Shown here: one piece after another, positions 32,014 to 41,067 of the stretch
How the letters are laid out: the number at the start of each line of letters is the position of its first letter
How positions within the stretch are numbered: the first letter of the stretch is position 1
Source of the DNA: Obelidium mucronatum
Taxonomy: Eukaryota > Chytridiomycota > Chytridiomycetes > Chytridiales > Chytriomycetaceae
Direction: 5' to 3'
Assembly: GCA_025765595.1 (NCBI GenBank)
Contig: JAIVFH010000242.1
Span: 1 to 41,067, forward strand
Length of the DNA stretch: 41,067 bases
Program-made: the position numbers and the translations under genes
Notes under the pieces: model-generated
What the model was told of the DNA's origin: nothing
The model's database searches: none
Seen by the model: only the letters and a program-made list of their open reading frames with translations

Positions 32014-32812
32014 AGTATGTTGAATACTAACTTTGCGCCAGTGGTGTACAACTACCATCTGAAAGAAAACGACGAACAGCTTATGACTGTTGTATACCTG
32101 GACTTCCCGATTGTCTTAACAACACTGAAAAAAACTGTTGAGTCTTTTCAGTTTCTTACAGACAATGACCTCGCAGCTCTGGCTGGACAAGTGGGGTTTG
32201 GTGTCATGTATCCTGACGAAAAAGAGCTGGACCTTGACATAGCAAGAAAACTCATGCCGCAATTCATCTACGGTAATGTTTTATTTGACTTTAAGTGTAT
32301 ATGTATTGCTAAGGCTCTGTTTTTTGCTGTTATAGATCGCAAGAATGTGAACAACATATTCAAGGTGTGTTTTACCACACAGCTGTACCCAGAACCCAGC
32401 AAAACAAACGTGGATGGATCAAAAAACGCGGAGCGCTCGCACAGGGTCCCACTGCAGGAGTCGCGGATCAACCTGCAGGAAGCGATCCGGAATGAAACAT
32501 TTCCGATGACGAAGAAAAGGAAAGCGACGACGATGTTGTAATTGTTGGTCCAACGATTGCAGGTATGTTTCTTTATTTTTAATGTCCAAGACTAAGCGCC
32601 AAGCATCACCAACACCAGCCAAACAGCCTGCGCGCAAAACCAAAACCTACAGCAAGACGCCCAGCTCTGCTAAACGTGATGAGACTGTTATGGACAGGAT
32701 CAGAAGACGTAAGCGTCATTAAAATGTGGTTTCTTCAATTTTAATCATTTAAATCACACAACAGGGTCTGTAAGTTCACCAGACGAACGTTGAATCCAAT
32801 CTGAAAGTGACA
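32014..32812 (+). pseudogene. KDZ-B homologue of the N-terminal part of the KDZ-A 872-aa protein
   Basis: Encodes FQFLTDNDLAALAGQVGF ... QFIYDRKNVNNIFKVCF, which aligns with LTALEDLCFSGIVDID ... KYIYARKVSNNKYHVVF of the KDZ-A gene. A likely intron (32,273-32,335) splits it at the same IY/RK position as in KDZ-A. Downstream are a basic region, an acidic SDDEEKESDDD stretch in another frame, and a basic KRQASPTPAKQPARKTK part with a probable last intron (32,709-32,764). At least one frameshift (near 32,490) is present and the second globular domain is missing. It lies on the same strand as the CxC genes, unlike in KDZ-A. Confidence 0.6.
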
Positions 32813-32904
32813 CAGACAATGGCGCCATGATGACGATGTCCATGCATCCTCAAGCGAGTCTGATATTTTCTGCTCATTGTTTCTTATCTTTTTGAAATTA
32901 AGTT

Positions 32905-33310
32905 AGGACTAGCTTTCAACTGGCTCTCCACTGGCTGTCAACTGGCTTGCAGCCTGTGAACTAGCTGCGACGCGGCTGGCTTTCCACTGGTTAGCCGCTC
33001 GCACGTGGGTCGCTAACAGGTTGCGAGCAGTTGTATTTGTTTGTTTTTGTTTTGGTACTTTCTAAATACATGTCTTCCTGTCTAAAAAACTTTCACTATT
33101 GCTCTGCAGCAAACCTTTTAAAATAAAGTAAGTACTGACTAGCAATCCACTGGCTGTCAACTGGCTAGCAGCCTGTGAACTAACTGCGTTGCGGCTGGCT
33201 TTCACCTGGTTAGCGGCTTGCACGCGGCTTGCACGCGGCTTGCAAGCGGCTTGCGAGCGGCCTGCAAAGCGGCTTGTTGGCGGCTTGCGAGGTCCGGCTT
33301 GCTATGGGGA
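32905..33310. repeat. KDZ-B right terminal motif array
   Basis: Two similar blocks (32,905-33,035 and 33,120-33,300) of CACTGGCTGTCAACTGGCT and GCGGCTTGC/GCGGCCTGC words, ending GGCTTGCGAGGTCCGGC. The same end sequence closes the KDZ-B fragment at 25,682-25,693. Confidence 0.75.
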
Positions 33311-34320
33311 CGTCCACCTTGTTGTTTTGGTTGTACTTGTAACAGTGGCGAGCGTACTCTACTACTACTACAGTCAGTTAAATTAATAATGGGTATGTCT
33401 ACAATCAGGAGTTCAAGATTCCTCATGTTAGTGCTTTCTTGGAGTACTCCCGGAAAGAGATTGGTTGGAAGGGGAATGATACTGAGAGCTCAAAAGTCAG
33501 ATTTATTGCTGGTTGACTCTCACAAGCTATTTACAGTCAGTACCAGCTGCTGCCTCAACTGAGTTTGCGCTTACATATGATGTTGTCGTGGATTGGCTTT
33601 CAAAAGAGTATGCCAATCAGAGACATTGACAAAACTAGCGTAAAGTCAAAAGAAAACGGAATGTGTGCATATACTTGCGGAATATCTCAGGGAACTCAAC
33701 AGGCTGCTTGTTGCCATCGATACTATTACCGCTCGGGATCATTCCTTTAAGGTGTCTATTTTCCTGAAGGGAAGGGGTGTTTGAGAAAAGTTGCATTGAT
33801 TCCATTGTCGGACTTAATGGGAAACAAGATTCGGAGTGGAAGGGTTTTTGTTGAATGATCCTAAGCGGCTCCAACTTTGCAGCTGAATATGGCAATGACG
33901 GAGGATGTCAAACGTCACATTACTCAACATTTCAAGGATGTGCCAGTTGATCTGGAACACCTACCAACTTCAGTGGTGAATCTATTTTAGTGGAACTATG
34001 ACGGACAACTTTGCTGGTTTCGTGAGGTTGAAAGATCGTGTTTTGAATCAGTCATATCAGACAGTTCCTGTTGGGCGCAAATTTGTATCAACGCATTTTT
34101 CAGCGCGGGGAAGGACTGACAATGATATTGAATGTCTGCCGCAATGTTCCAAAGGACAATGGTTTGGAGTTGAATGGAGCAGGAGAACAAGAAAGCCCAT
34201 TCATCACTGCTGAATCAAACAACAAACTCACGCCGCAGGACAGAGAGAACAAGAAAGCCCATTCATCATCTGCGTATCTGCAAAGTAGGAGAATGAGAAA
34301 GCCCATTCATCACTACTGAC
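33311..34320 (+). pseudogene. Decayed E3 coding remnants
   Basis: Short protein-like stretches alternate between frames, for example VYNQEFKIPHVSAFLEYSRK (about 33,399-33,458), EFALTYDVVVDWLSKEY (33,560s) and GANLYQRIFQRGEGLTMILN (about 34,074-34,133). Frequent stops mark it as an old pseudogene. I cannot name the family. Confidence 0.4.
34185..34316. repeat. Short repeat GARAAAGCCCATTCATCA, three copies
   Basis: Copies at about 34,189-34,208, 34,248-34,268 and 34,293-34,313 within the decayed E3 coding remnant. Confidence 0.7.
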
Positions 34321-34934
34321 TGCGTATTTTTTCTTTTTTTGGCGGGACAAAATTTATGTCAAACACAACTACAACAACACTGGTGCAACAAACTCCCTAT
34401 TGGTGCATCCATCTTTGCCGGCCTCCCCGCTAAGACAGCGTGACTCTTAGTTGTGGTATGTGGCAGTTATTGTCTCTTTTTATTTATTTTTAATATAATG
34501 TCCCCATTATCACGATTGCGAGCCAACCCTCAGGAAATCATGGATCCAACCAAGGCCCCATGGCCCAGTCGGTGTGCCCAACCAGGATTACGTCAACAAG
34601 CACCAAAATCAAAGTAGGGGGGCGGGAGAGGCAGTTGGAAACTAAAGCAACAGAACAAACAAACCTAACCATGGCCTCGCATACAGAGTCAAGTCCAAGA
34701 AACCAAAGGCAACAATCCAGCTTGATTGAGCAAAAGCATCAAGGAGATCTGCAGATCAAATCAATGCTGGACCAAGCAACATCCAGCCAAAAGCGCGGAT
34801 ATGGCTCAATCTGTCGAAAGAACTGTACAAATCAAAAGAAGAGGTTCAGCAGGGACCTGTTGGCACTGAATGGAATCATGGGGATGAAAGCAATGGTGGA
34901 TCTCCTGGACTAACACCAAAAGCGGAGGACAATG
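34321..34934 (+). pseudogene. E3 internal remnant
   Basis: A 117-codon frame (34,560-34,913) and fragments in other frames are Lys/Gln/Ser-rich without recognisable motifs. Probably the eroded 3' end of an E3 gene. It adjoins the right inverted repeat. Confidence 0.35.
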
Positions 34935-35538
34935 AGGATTGCAGGTTGCCTGTCAACCTGTCATGTTAAGGGGGAGTTTGAGGGGGTTGGAGGCCAATTC
35001 CTTGTAGTTCTATTTATAGAAAAGACGTTCCTACTTTGTTCAAATGGTTTGAGGGCTAAGAAAGGGGTATTAATAGTTCTAGTTTTAGAAAATGGACACG
35101 TTCAAGCTGTTGCTTTCCTGGCAATTAAAGGAAAATTGACTTGGAAACCAAAGTAACTCCGGAGAACACAACTGTCTCAAGAAGGGTTTTTTGACCTGAG
35201 TAATCATGTTTTACTTTTTTAATTTTCCGGCTGCTGTCATGTCATGCTTGTCCATCTGAAAACCAAACAAAGGTAAAATAAGAAGTGACTCAAGACCAGA
35301 TAAATGCCTAGTAAGCAGTATGGATTGCAGGCAACAATCCGTCTGCTTTTGGCTTGTTTGGATTTTAAAAGAAGACAGTCTCATTTAATTTTCTAGCAAT
35401 AAAATAGAAATTCTGACTTATTGCAAACACCCCTAAAAAGAAATTTTCTGCTTTCAAGTGTTGCAATCCCATTAAGTCCTAATTTCTCTGGAGTTGCAAC
35501 CTGCACTGCGAAGAAGCAAAGTGACTGAGCGTATGTCT
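34935..35538. repeat. E3 right terminal inverted repeat
   Basis: Inverted partner of 12,360-12,957, ending GTGACTGAGCGTATGTCTCT. Confidence 0.85.
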
Positions 35539-35710
35539 CTATTGTGTACAAGTGCAGAGTTGAGAAAATTTTCATTTGATAATTATGTTAAGTTGAACAT
35601 TCTCATAGTTTCCAAGTTTATATTGCGAAGGAAGAGATTTCTGCAGTTAAGTTGCTATAGTCTGCATTGTGCGGCAGCGTAAAGATATGTTCTTGGTTGC
35701 ATAAATTTAC

Positions 35711-35930
35711 ACTGGTGCAAAGGGTCCTAATCGGTTGAGAACTCACCATTGGGGCTCCTAATGGGTCCAATTGGCTTGCTATTAGGAGTGAAAAATGCTA
35801 GTAGCGCTCCTATTAGGAGCAAAAAATCCAATTGGGAGCAATGAAAAAATGCGGTTTTTTTCAATTAGCATTCCTATTGGCATTCCTATTGGAGCCCCAA
35901 TTGGGCCCCAATAGGCTCCGAAATATGCAA
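35711..35930 (+). mobile_element. MITE-like element (copy D)
   Basis: Direct-orientation partner of copy C (11,716). It starts ACTGGTGCAAAGGGTCC and ends near CCCCAATAGGCTCCG. It has a duplicated CATTCCTATTGG word (35,869-35,892). Both copies also share the upstream word CTCATAGTTTCCAA, at different distances. Confidence 0.75.
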
Positions 35931-35935
35931 TTAAA

Positions 35936-36005
35936 CTTGATTGTAGCGTAGTTGTTAAGGCATGAGGCTGTGTTGCCACAATTGCTATGGGTTTGATGAC
36001 ATTTT
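35936..36005 (+). ncRNA. Weak tRNA-like sequence
   Basis: TAGCGTAGTTGTTAAGGC resembles a tRNA D-arm/A-box and GGGTTTGATGAC is a poor B-box. No clean cloverleaf forms. Possibly a SINE or tRNA relic downstream of the WD40/HEAT gene. Confidence 0.25.
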
Positions 36006-36286
36006 GTCTTTAAATCCTTCTTATGTGGCTGATTACTTTGGCCTCTTTAGATGCCTGGAGTGCTCTCTAAGTCCAATGTATTGTATACGCTATTTTCTGT
36101 TCATACAATGAAGAGTACCAAACAGACTTGCAAACTTTAAAACATCCTTTTTTGTTTCAAACTTCAAGTAGTTTTAGGAGAGGGCAATAAACAAATAAAG
36201 CTAGCCTTTATAGAATCTCATTTTAATCACATTAACTATCTTTGGTGTGTGCCTGAGTTAGTTTAAAACAATCCATGAAAAGGGCA

Positions 36287-39200
36287 TTAATGCCATGGGG
36301 TTCTAGATTCCTCAATTTCCAGTGTTCTTAGCTTTGTTTTATGTTTTAAAAAGGAAGAACTCTGACAATATGGCACAGTGCTCAAGTATGGTTCAAGGTG
36401 AGGGGTGAGCATGACACTTGTTGCTGCACTGCTAGGTCTTGCAGGAAATCTTACAATTTCAACTTTATCCAATCTGCCTGACGTGGGTCTAGTTGTCCTT
36501 CTATAATCCAATGCTACCATTGCTCTCAGACCTGCAGATATTGGGCGCGCCATTTTCATTGCAGCTGACAATGCCCCAGAAACAGGACGTGAAGATGCAA
36601 CAAGAGTAGTACCTCCAGAGGTAGGTCTCCCATGAACTAAGGATTGAATAACTTCCTCATTCCACTGGTACCTCTTGTCATGCTTTCCAGATCCCTGTCG
36701 TTGGCTATGGTGATATTTGACTGATGTAGCTGTTGTGGTAGCTGACATCCCTTCAGCCTCCATCCAGCTAGAGATGTCATCCTTTATATCTTCATGTTTA
36801 ACATCATAAATTGTAGTTTGCCTTATAGGGGGAACCATAAAATGAGTTTTCTTGTCTTTGAAGAACGGTCCCGCCAAGTGCTCTTCATAACTTTGCCTCC
36901 TTTTATGTTCTCTTGTTTCTCCATGATACCCTGGGCAATTTTCAGCTTTTAAGTCCTCCTGCCATAAGAAAACACTTTTGGTAGATTCAGCTGCCAAAGC
37001 AATTTGTTCTTTTCCTGAATCTCTCTTCATGATGTCCATCAAGGAAGGCTCATTTTTGACAGTTTCTTGAGGAAGAAGGCCAGCAACTTTCATTAATTCA
37101 AGTAATTGCATGCGGGAATTGATCCCATAGTTCATCAGGGCTTGTTTTGCAGTCACCCGAACAGTTTGATGGGTATCATTCAACCTCATAATGAGAGAGT
37201 AAAATACAGCTCTGTGTGGATGCCTGAAGGCACTAAGATTGGAGCATATCTGAGCCCTCACCTGCCATGATGGGTTGGAATCAAGAACATCGAGATGAGG
37301 GACCAAGAAGATGGGATATGGATCTGGAATATCATTTTTGAAAGTGATGTAAATAAATACTAGGGCTTTTGAAGCCTGAGGTAGGATGTTAGAGGTTTCC
37401 AAGGCAGAAATCAAAATTTCTTACTTCACAGCATTCAGACCATTCTCCATGATACATCAACTGGACAAGAGCTTTAATTACATGCTCAAGATCAAGTGGG
37501 TCATTTTCTGGAGATTTGAACCAAAACTGCTTCACAATTTTCCTCAGTGCACGTGGAATTCCAAAACCCTGTCTCATTCGAAGTAAGTTCCAAGCATATG
37601 CTTCGGCTTCTTCCTGGCTCACACCATTCAAATCATCCAATTGGCTTTCTTCAGAGGTTGATGCAATGTCTGAATCAAACTTGCCACCTGGAAGAACAAT
37701 GTACTGTAGTGATTGCCTTGGTTGCTCTTTAGGCATTTGTGGAGGAGGAGCAGGAGCGCAGGGCTTTGATTTGATTGGCAAAGAGATTGGTATTTCTGGA
37801 ACTTGTGACTGCTGAGGAAATTGGCCTTGGTGATGAATGGGGGATGTGAACAACTGAAGTTCTAGTAGCAGTAGGTAGAGATCCTTTTAATTTTTTGGGG
37901 GACAAATGTCTTTTCAATGTCTTTTTTGGGCTGTAATTTTGCAGAAGGTATCTCATCAGGTTCCTTGCCCTCTTTTACAGCCAACACAACGTCAACAAAG
38001 CTGGCTCTCCTTGTTGGGGCACTGACATTCAGATTACTTCCTGAAGCATGAGCAACTGATGGTTTTCTAGAACTTTGTAAACTTTCAGGTTCATGCACAG
38101 ATGGCTCCCTTATAGATGGCTTTCTGGAGGATTCGTATTTCACTGTGAGAGAGAGCTTTCGGATATTTTTTCCAGTAGGTACAAGCAGTCCCTCAGCATT
38201 TTGACTGGTTGGTGTTTCTTCCAATTCTTCTTCCTCATTGTCAAACCACCACTCTGGTTTTGATGATGGTTTCCGATTTCCAACTTGCTTTGTCTGACCA
38301 ATAGAATGATATTTTTTAATTGATGCCCTAAGAGCTTTTGCAGGTGCTGATGTTACTTCTTTGGGCTTCTCTGCAATTACTGAATTTGGTATTGCTGTTC
38401 CAGCTTTTCTCAAGTTTCTTTTCAACTCCTCCCTTTTCTGAACTACATCATAGAGATTGACTTTCCTCTTATTTGCATTAGGATTGATAAGCATATTTTG
38501 AGCAATTTCTTTGTTCTTTTTTTGTTTTTGGCTAATGACAGCTTGAAGTATGGGTCCAAGACGGCCTGTTTGAAAAATCAGTCTCTTCAAAGCAAAAACA
38601 AGACTTGTCCCATACTCACTTCCAACCACTAGATTGTCTTTTACTGTTTGCCAGCCTGGATGACGTGGGTGGTTTTCTAACAGCTTAATATATTCAAATG
38701 TTAGCATATATTCTTCTAATGTCAAATGGCTCACTTCAAGCTTTGGAGTAGAAATATCTAATCCAGTCTCCAATATTGCATCATTGGAGTCTACTCTTTG
38801 AATGAATATATAATCCCCACCAAGAACAATTTCAGGGGTCTCTTCCACTTTCTTGGGTGCAGGACACCCATTCTTTGAATGGGCAGCATTCCTTTTTGAC
38901 AAGAAAAACTTGTCATCAAATTCTGAGGCAGCTTTAAAAGCATTTGCTTCTTTTGACAGGAAAAGCCTGCGATTCCGCCTCTGCAGAGGGTATTGTCAGG
39001 GTTGCAAGAAGATTGCAAAATAATGATTATACCTTTTTAGCTTCTTCATGATCAATTTCCAAGGTCTCCAGAACTCAAGGTCCTTCTCCATTTTCTCACC
39101 AAGATCTGTTGGAATCAAATCCTTACTCACATGCCACCTCAAACCAGCATCACCATAGAGTTCTTTCTGTTGATCATAGAATATGCTCCAAAAGTCACTA

Positions 39201-41067
39201 TTTGAATCAAATATTAACGCCCTCTCAGCTACGTCATCTTCAAAGCCGTTAGCATCATTGAAATATTCTGTTTCCATCTCCTCGTCAATGTATTGTTGGA
39301 CTGTGCGTGTCTGGCCATGCTCATCTTGAATTTGCACATCAATGAGTCTTTTGCTTTTCTCCAAAGCAGTTTTCATCAAGGCGACAGTGAAATATGTTTG
39401 CATGTATATTGCAACAACTTGATCCTTCAATCCAACCAGCAAATCTCCACGTAAATTAGCAAATTGAATGCAAGAGATGCTTTGATTGAACATGGCTTCC
39501 CTAATTCCAAGTAATCAGTCTTTGCAATTCAAGAAATCTTTCACTGCATAGTACCGAAGAATGATCCCTTATTATTCCAGATTTTGACAGATCCATTGAT
39601 ATCTGCTGATGCCCCAAATGTTGTATTGATAATTATACGCTACAGATGTAATCAATGCTGGCTTTTTGTCGATATTTTGCTTTGGATAGAATTTTGCTAA
39701 TTTTTTCAAAAGTCAGTGGAACAGCCTCTCAAAACCAAAGAAGGCAAACCGTCTTTTTCATAAGATACAATTGACAATCTTCCATTCCAAGGAAAAGCAA
39801 TAGTTTTCGTAAATGGGTTTACAGTAAATGTGTGATTAAGCATGGGATTCTCGAAACGGGGATCATTCACTTGACATAAAGTTAAGGCCGCAGTGCACTG
39901 GAGATAAAGAGGACAAGTTGATTCTCCAGCAACTTTGATTGGCAATAGTTTTCGGGCAGATAATTTTCCAAACTTTGATTGTAAAATCTTATTGTACAAT
40001 TATAGGCTATTCAAATGAAAGGAAAAAAAGGCTTTCCAAACCTTTAGCTCCTGTAATCAAAGAAAATCCAACAGAATCATACTCAAGGGAGCTTATAGGC
40101 GCAGCATGCGCTTGAATTATTGACTCCTGCTCCCCTTTATGATGTTTACGAAGATTCAACAGTTGACCATTTTCTGCCCCAGCCACTAAAAAGAATGAGG
40201 ACTCAAACTCTCTTTTTCTTTCACTGGCTTCTTCTTCATTTTCTTCAATAGCCATATAGGGAGGATCGGGAACAAAATGAATGCCCTTGAAACAGTGGAT
40301 TTGTTCCCAGCCAGTTTGCGGTTCCCAGACTTCGACCACTTTCATTGGGTTGGTTTTTGTACTGTAAACAAGTATATCCCGGTTTGAATTACGAGCATAG
40401 ATTAAATCTAAAAATAAAGAATTCAAATTAAATAACAACGATCAGAAGATAAACAATCGAACCCGACGAAGCATCATACTCCAAGCCGACTAACGCAGCA
40501 TCTTTATAGATTGGAAATCCAACAATCAATGCTTCTCCAGTAACAGGACTCAATAATCTCAAACTCCCATCTACATATCCAGCCAACAATCTTGCTGGTT
40601 TACCATCTGGCATGGCATAACGTAGCAGCATTTGTGGTTGAACGTTGGAAAAACTGAATTGATGAAAGAATCGATTCAAGTGCCACATCTGAATGACGTT
40701 TTTCGAGTATAGCAAGAGCGTATCGGACTGTGTGAAAGCAATCTGATTGATGGGACAGCCAATATCCAGGCGATACATCATCACACCAAGATCAATGTTC
40801 CATAACCGCAATGTGCCATCCAAAGAGCTAGATAATATTACAGGAAAGACCCAAATGCCGCTTGTGTAATCGTTTCAAGCAGAACAATACTTGTAACAGT
40901 GTTTGTATGATTGTCGAAAGAGTGGATGATACAGTTCTGACTATTATACACTTTGATGGCTCCACACTTTGATGAAATCACAAGATATTCCAGAGGCTCA
41001 TAAACGCGGTGCATGTGATTGTCAGTTTATCGGCATGTGGGATCTTGTCCAAAAACTCGCCCGTTTC
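36287..41067 (-). CDS. WD40/HEAT protein of the WDR97/WDR87 type (5' end outside window)
   Basis: WD40 repeats at the 5' side: GAIKVYNS, ILSSSLDGTLRLWNIDLG, YVDGSLRLLSPVTGEALIVG, GAKDFTIKVWK, GASADINGSVKIWNNKGSF. A linker region follows (39,493-37,862), then HEAT-like repeats (SWQVRAQICSNLSAF; QTVRVTAKQALMNYGINSR; LLELMKVAGLLPQ; 37,385-36,990). The C-terminus has four or five RPxSxx motifs (GRPTSGG, SRPVSGA, ARPISAG, TRPTSGR, ARPSSAA), and the stop is at 36,287. Several short introns join cleanly, for example the acceptor before GCGGAATCG near 38,984 and GTAAGA..CTCAG at about 37,433-37,387. Two frame changes inside WD repeats (near 40,885 and 39,970) each look like one base gained or lost in an A-run. 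WDR97/WDR87-type proteins are associated with cilia/flagella, so this is probably a host flagellar gene. Confidence 0.65.

Larger units (their letters stand above)
12990..33310. mobile_element. KDZ-B: old KDZ-related transposon split by a LINE
   Basis: Both ends carry degenerate arrays of GCGGCTTGC / GCGGCCTGC-type motifs: 12,990-13,165 on the left and 32,905-33,310 on the right, where the end is GCGAGGTCCGGC. Gene content outside the LINE: a TET/JBP-like gene (-), a JmjC-like gene (+), CxC5/CxC6 modules (+) and part of a protein related to the KDZ-A 872-aa gene (+). No KDZ catalytic core is visible, so this copy looks non-autonomous. Removing the LINE leaves about 5.6 kb. Confidence 0.65.
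12360..35538. mobile_element. E3: composite element bounded by ~600-bp inverted repeats
   Basis: 12,360-12,957 and 34,935-35,538 are inverted copies with very few differences, sharing the outer end AGACATACGCTCAGTCAC and the inner end CAACCTGCAATC. Everything between, including KDZ-B and its nested insertions, lies inside. Without the KDZ-B insertion, E3 is only about 2.9 kb: two repeats plus the decayed sequence at 33,311-34,930. I see no clear target duplication, so it could be a foldback-type transposon or an old inverted duplication. Confidence 0.65.

Noticed and set aside
12360..35538. E3 as a Maverick/Polinton or giant-virus-like element because of its 23-kb size and long inverted repeats
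   Set aside because: No polymerase B, integrase, packaging ATPase or capsid-like frame is visible, and the size comes from nested insertions.
37386..37815. Plus-strand frames opposite the WD40/HEAT gene
   Set aside because: The minus strand encodes the recognisable protein. The plus frames have no motifs.

Overview
This window is eukaryotic. Coding regions are split by short introns (mostly 44-66 bp, GT..AG) and most of the window is transposable element. No bacterial signals (operons, ribosome binding sites) are seen. KDZ-type transposase modules with their CxC5/CxC6 cysteine clusters, TET/JBP- and JmjC-like dioxygenases, compact introns and a WD40/HEAT protein of the ciliary WDR97/WDR87 type together suggest a flagellated early-diverging fungus (chytrid-like) or another unicellular opisthokont. 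That assignment is inference.

Layout. (1) 1-3,100: the 3' exons of an unrecognised host gene, then a 148-bp duplication, a 39-bp minisatellite and a 54-bp satellite with a three-unit higher-order repeat. (2) 3,130-10,490: a four-gene block made of a coiled-coil protein (+), a zinc-finger protein (+), a Ulp1/SENP-type cysteine protease with a complete catalytic set (-) and a five-exon 2OG-Fe(II) dioxygenase-like protein (+). A 29-bp satellite with an AGATCGATCT palindrome lies between the convergent zinc-finger and protease genes. (3) 10,620-11,960: a tRNA-Val-like remnant, empty sequence and a MITE. (4) 12,360-35,538: a nested transposon complex. (5) 35,711-41,067: a second MITE copy, then the minus-strand WD40/HEAT gene, which runs off the right edge.

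The complex can be peeled into layers. The outermost layer (here E3) has ~600-bp terminal inverted repeats. Inside it is an old KDZ-related element (KDZ-B, ~12,990-33,310) with a TET/JBP-like dioxygenase, a JmjC-like dioxygenase, decayed CxC5/CxC6 modules and part of an unknown companion protein. A LINE (13,375-28,054, minus strand, poly-A tail, imperfect 19-bp target duplication) split the KDZ-B dioxygenase gene. The LINE was then hit by an intact KDZ transposon (KDZ-A, 17,988-24,185), by a truncated KDZ-B fragment (24,455-25,708) and by two MITE-like elements. The fragment carries the LINE's pre-insertion site uninterrupted, which confirms the order of events.

KDZ-A looks young. Its divergent genes, a 593-aa CxC5-CxC6-KDZ transposase and an 872-aa protein of unknown function, both read through without frameshift once introns are removed. 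Both genes hold an intron filled with a 12-bp motif array (CTCCTAATCGCG-like) that resembles the transposon's own terminal regions.
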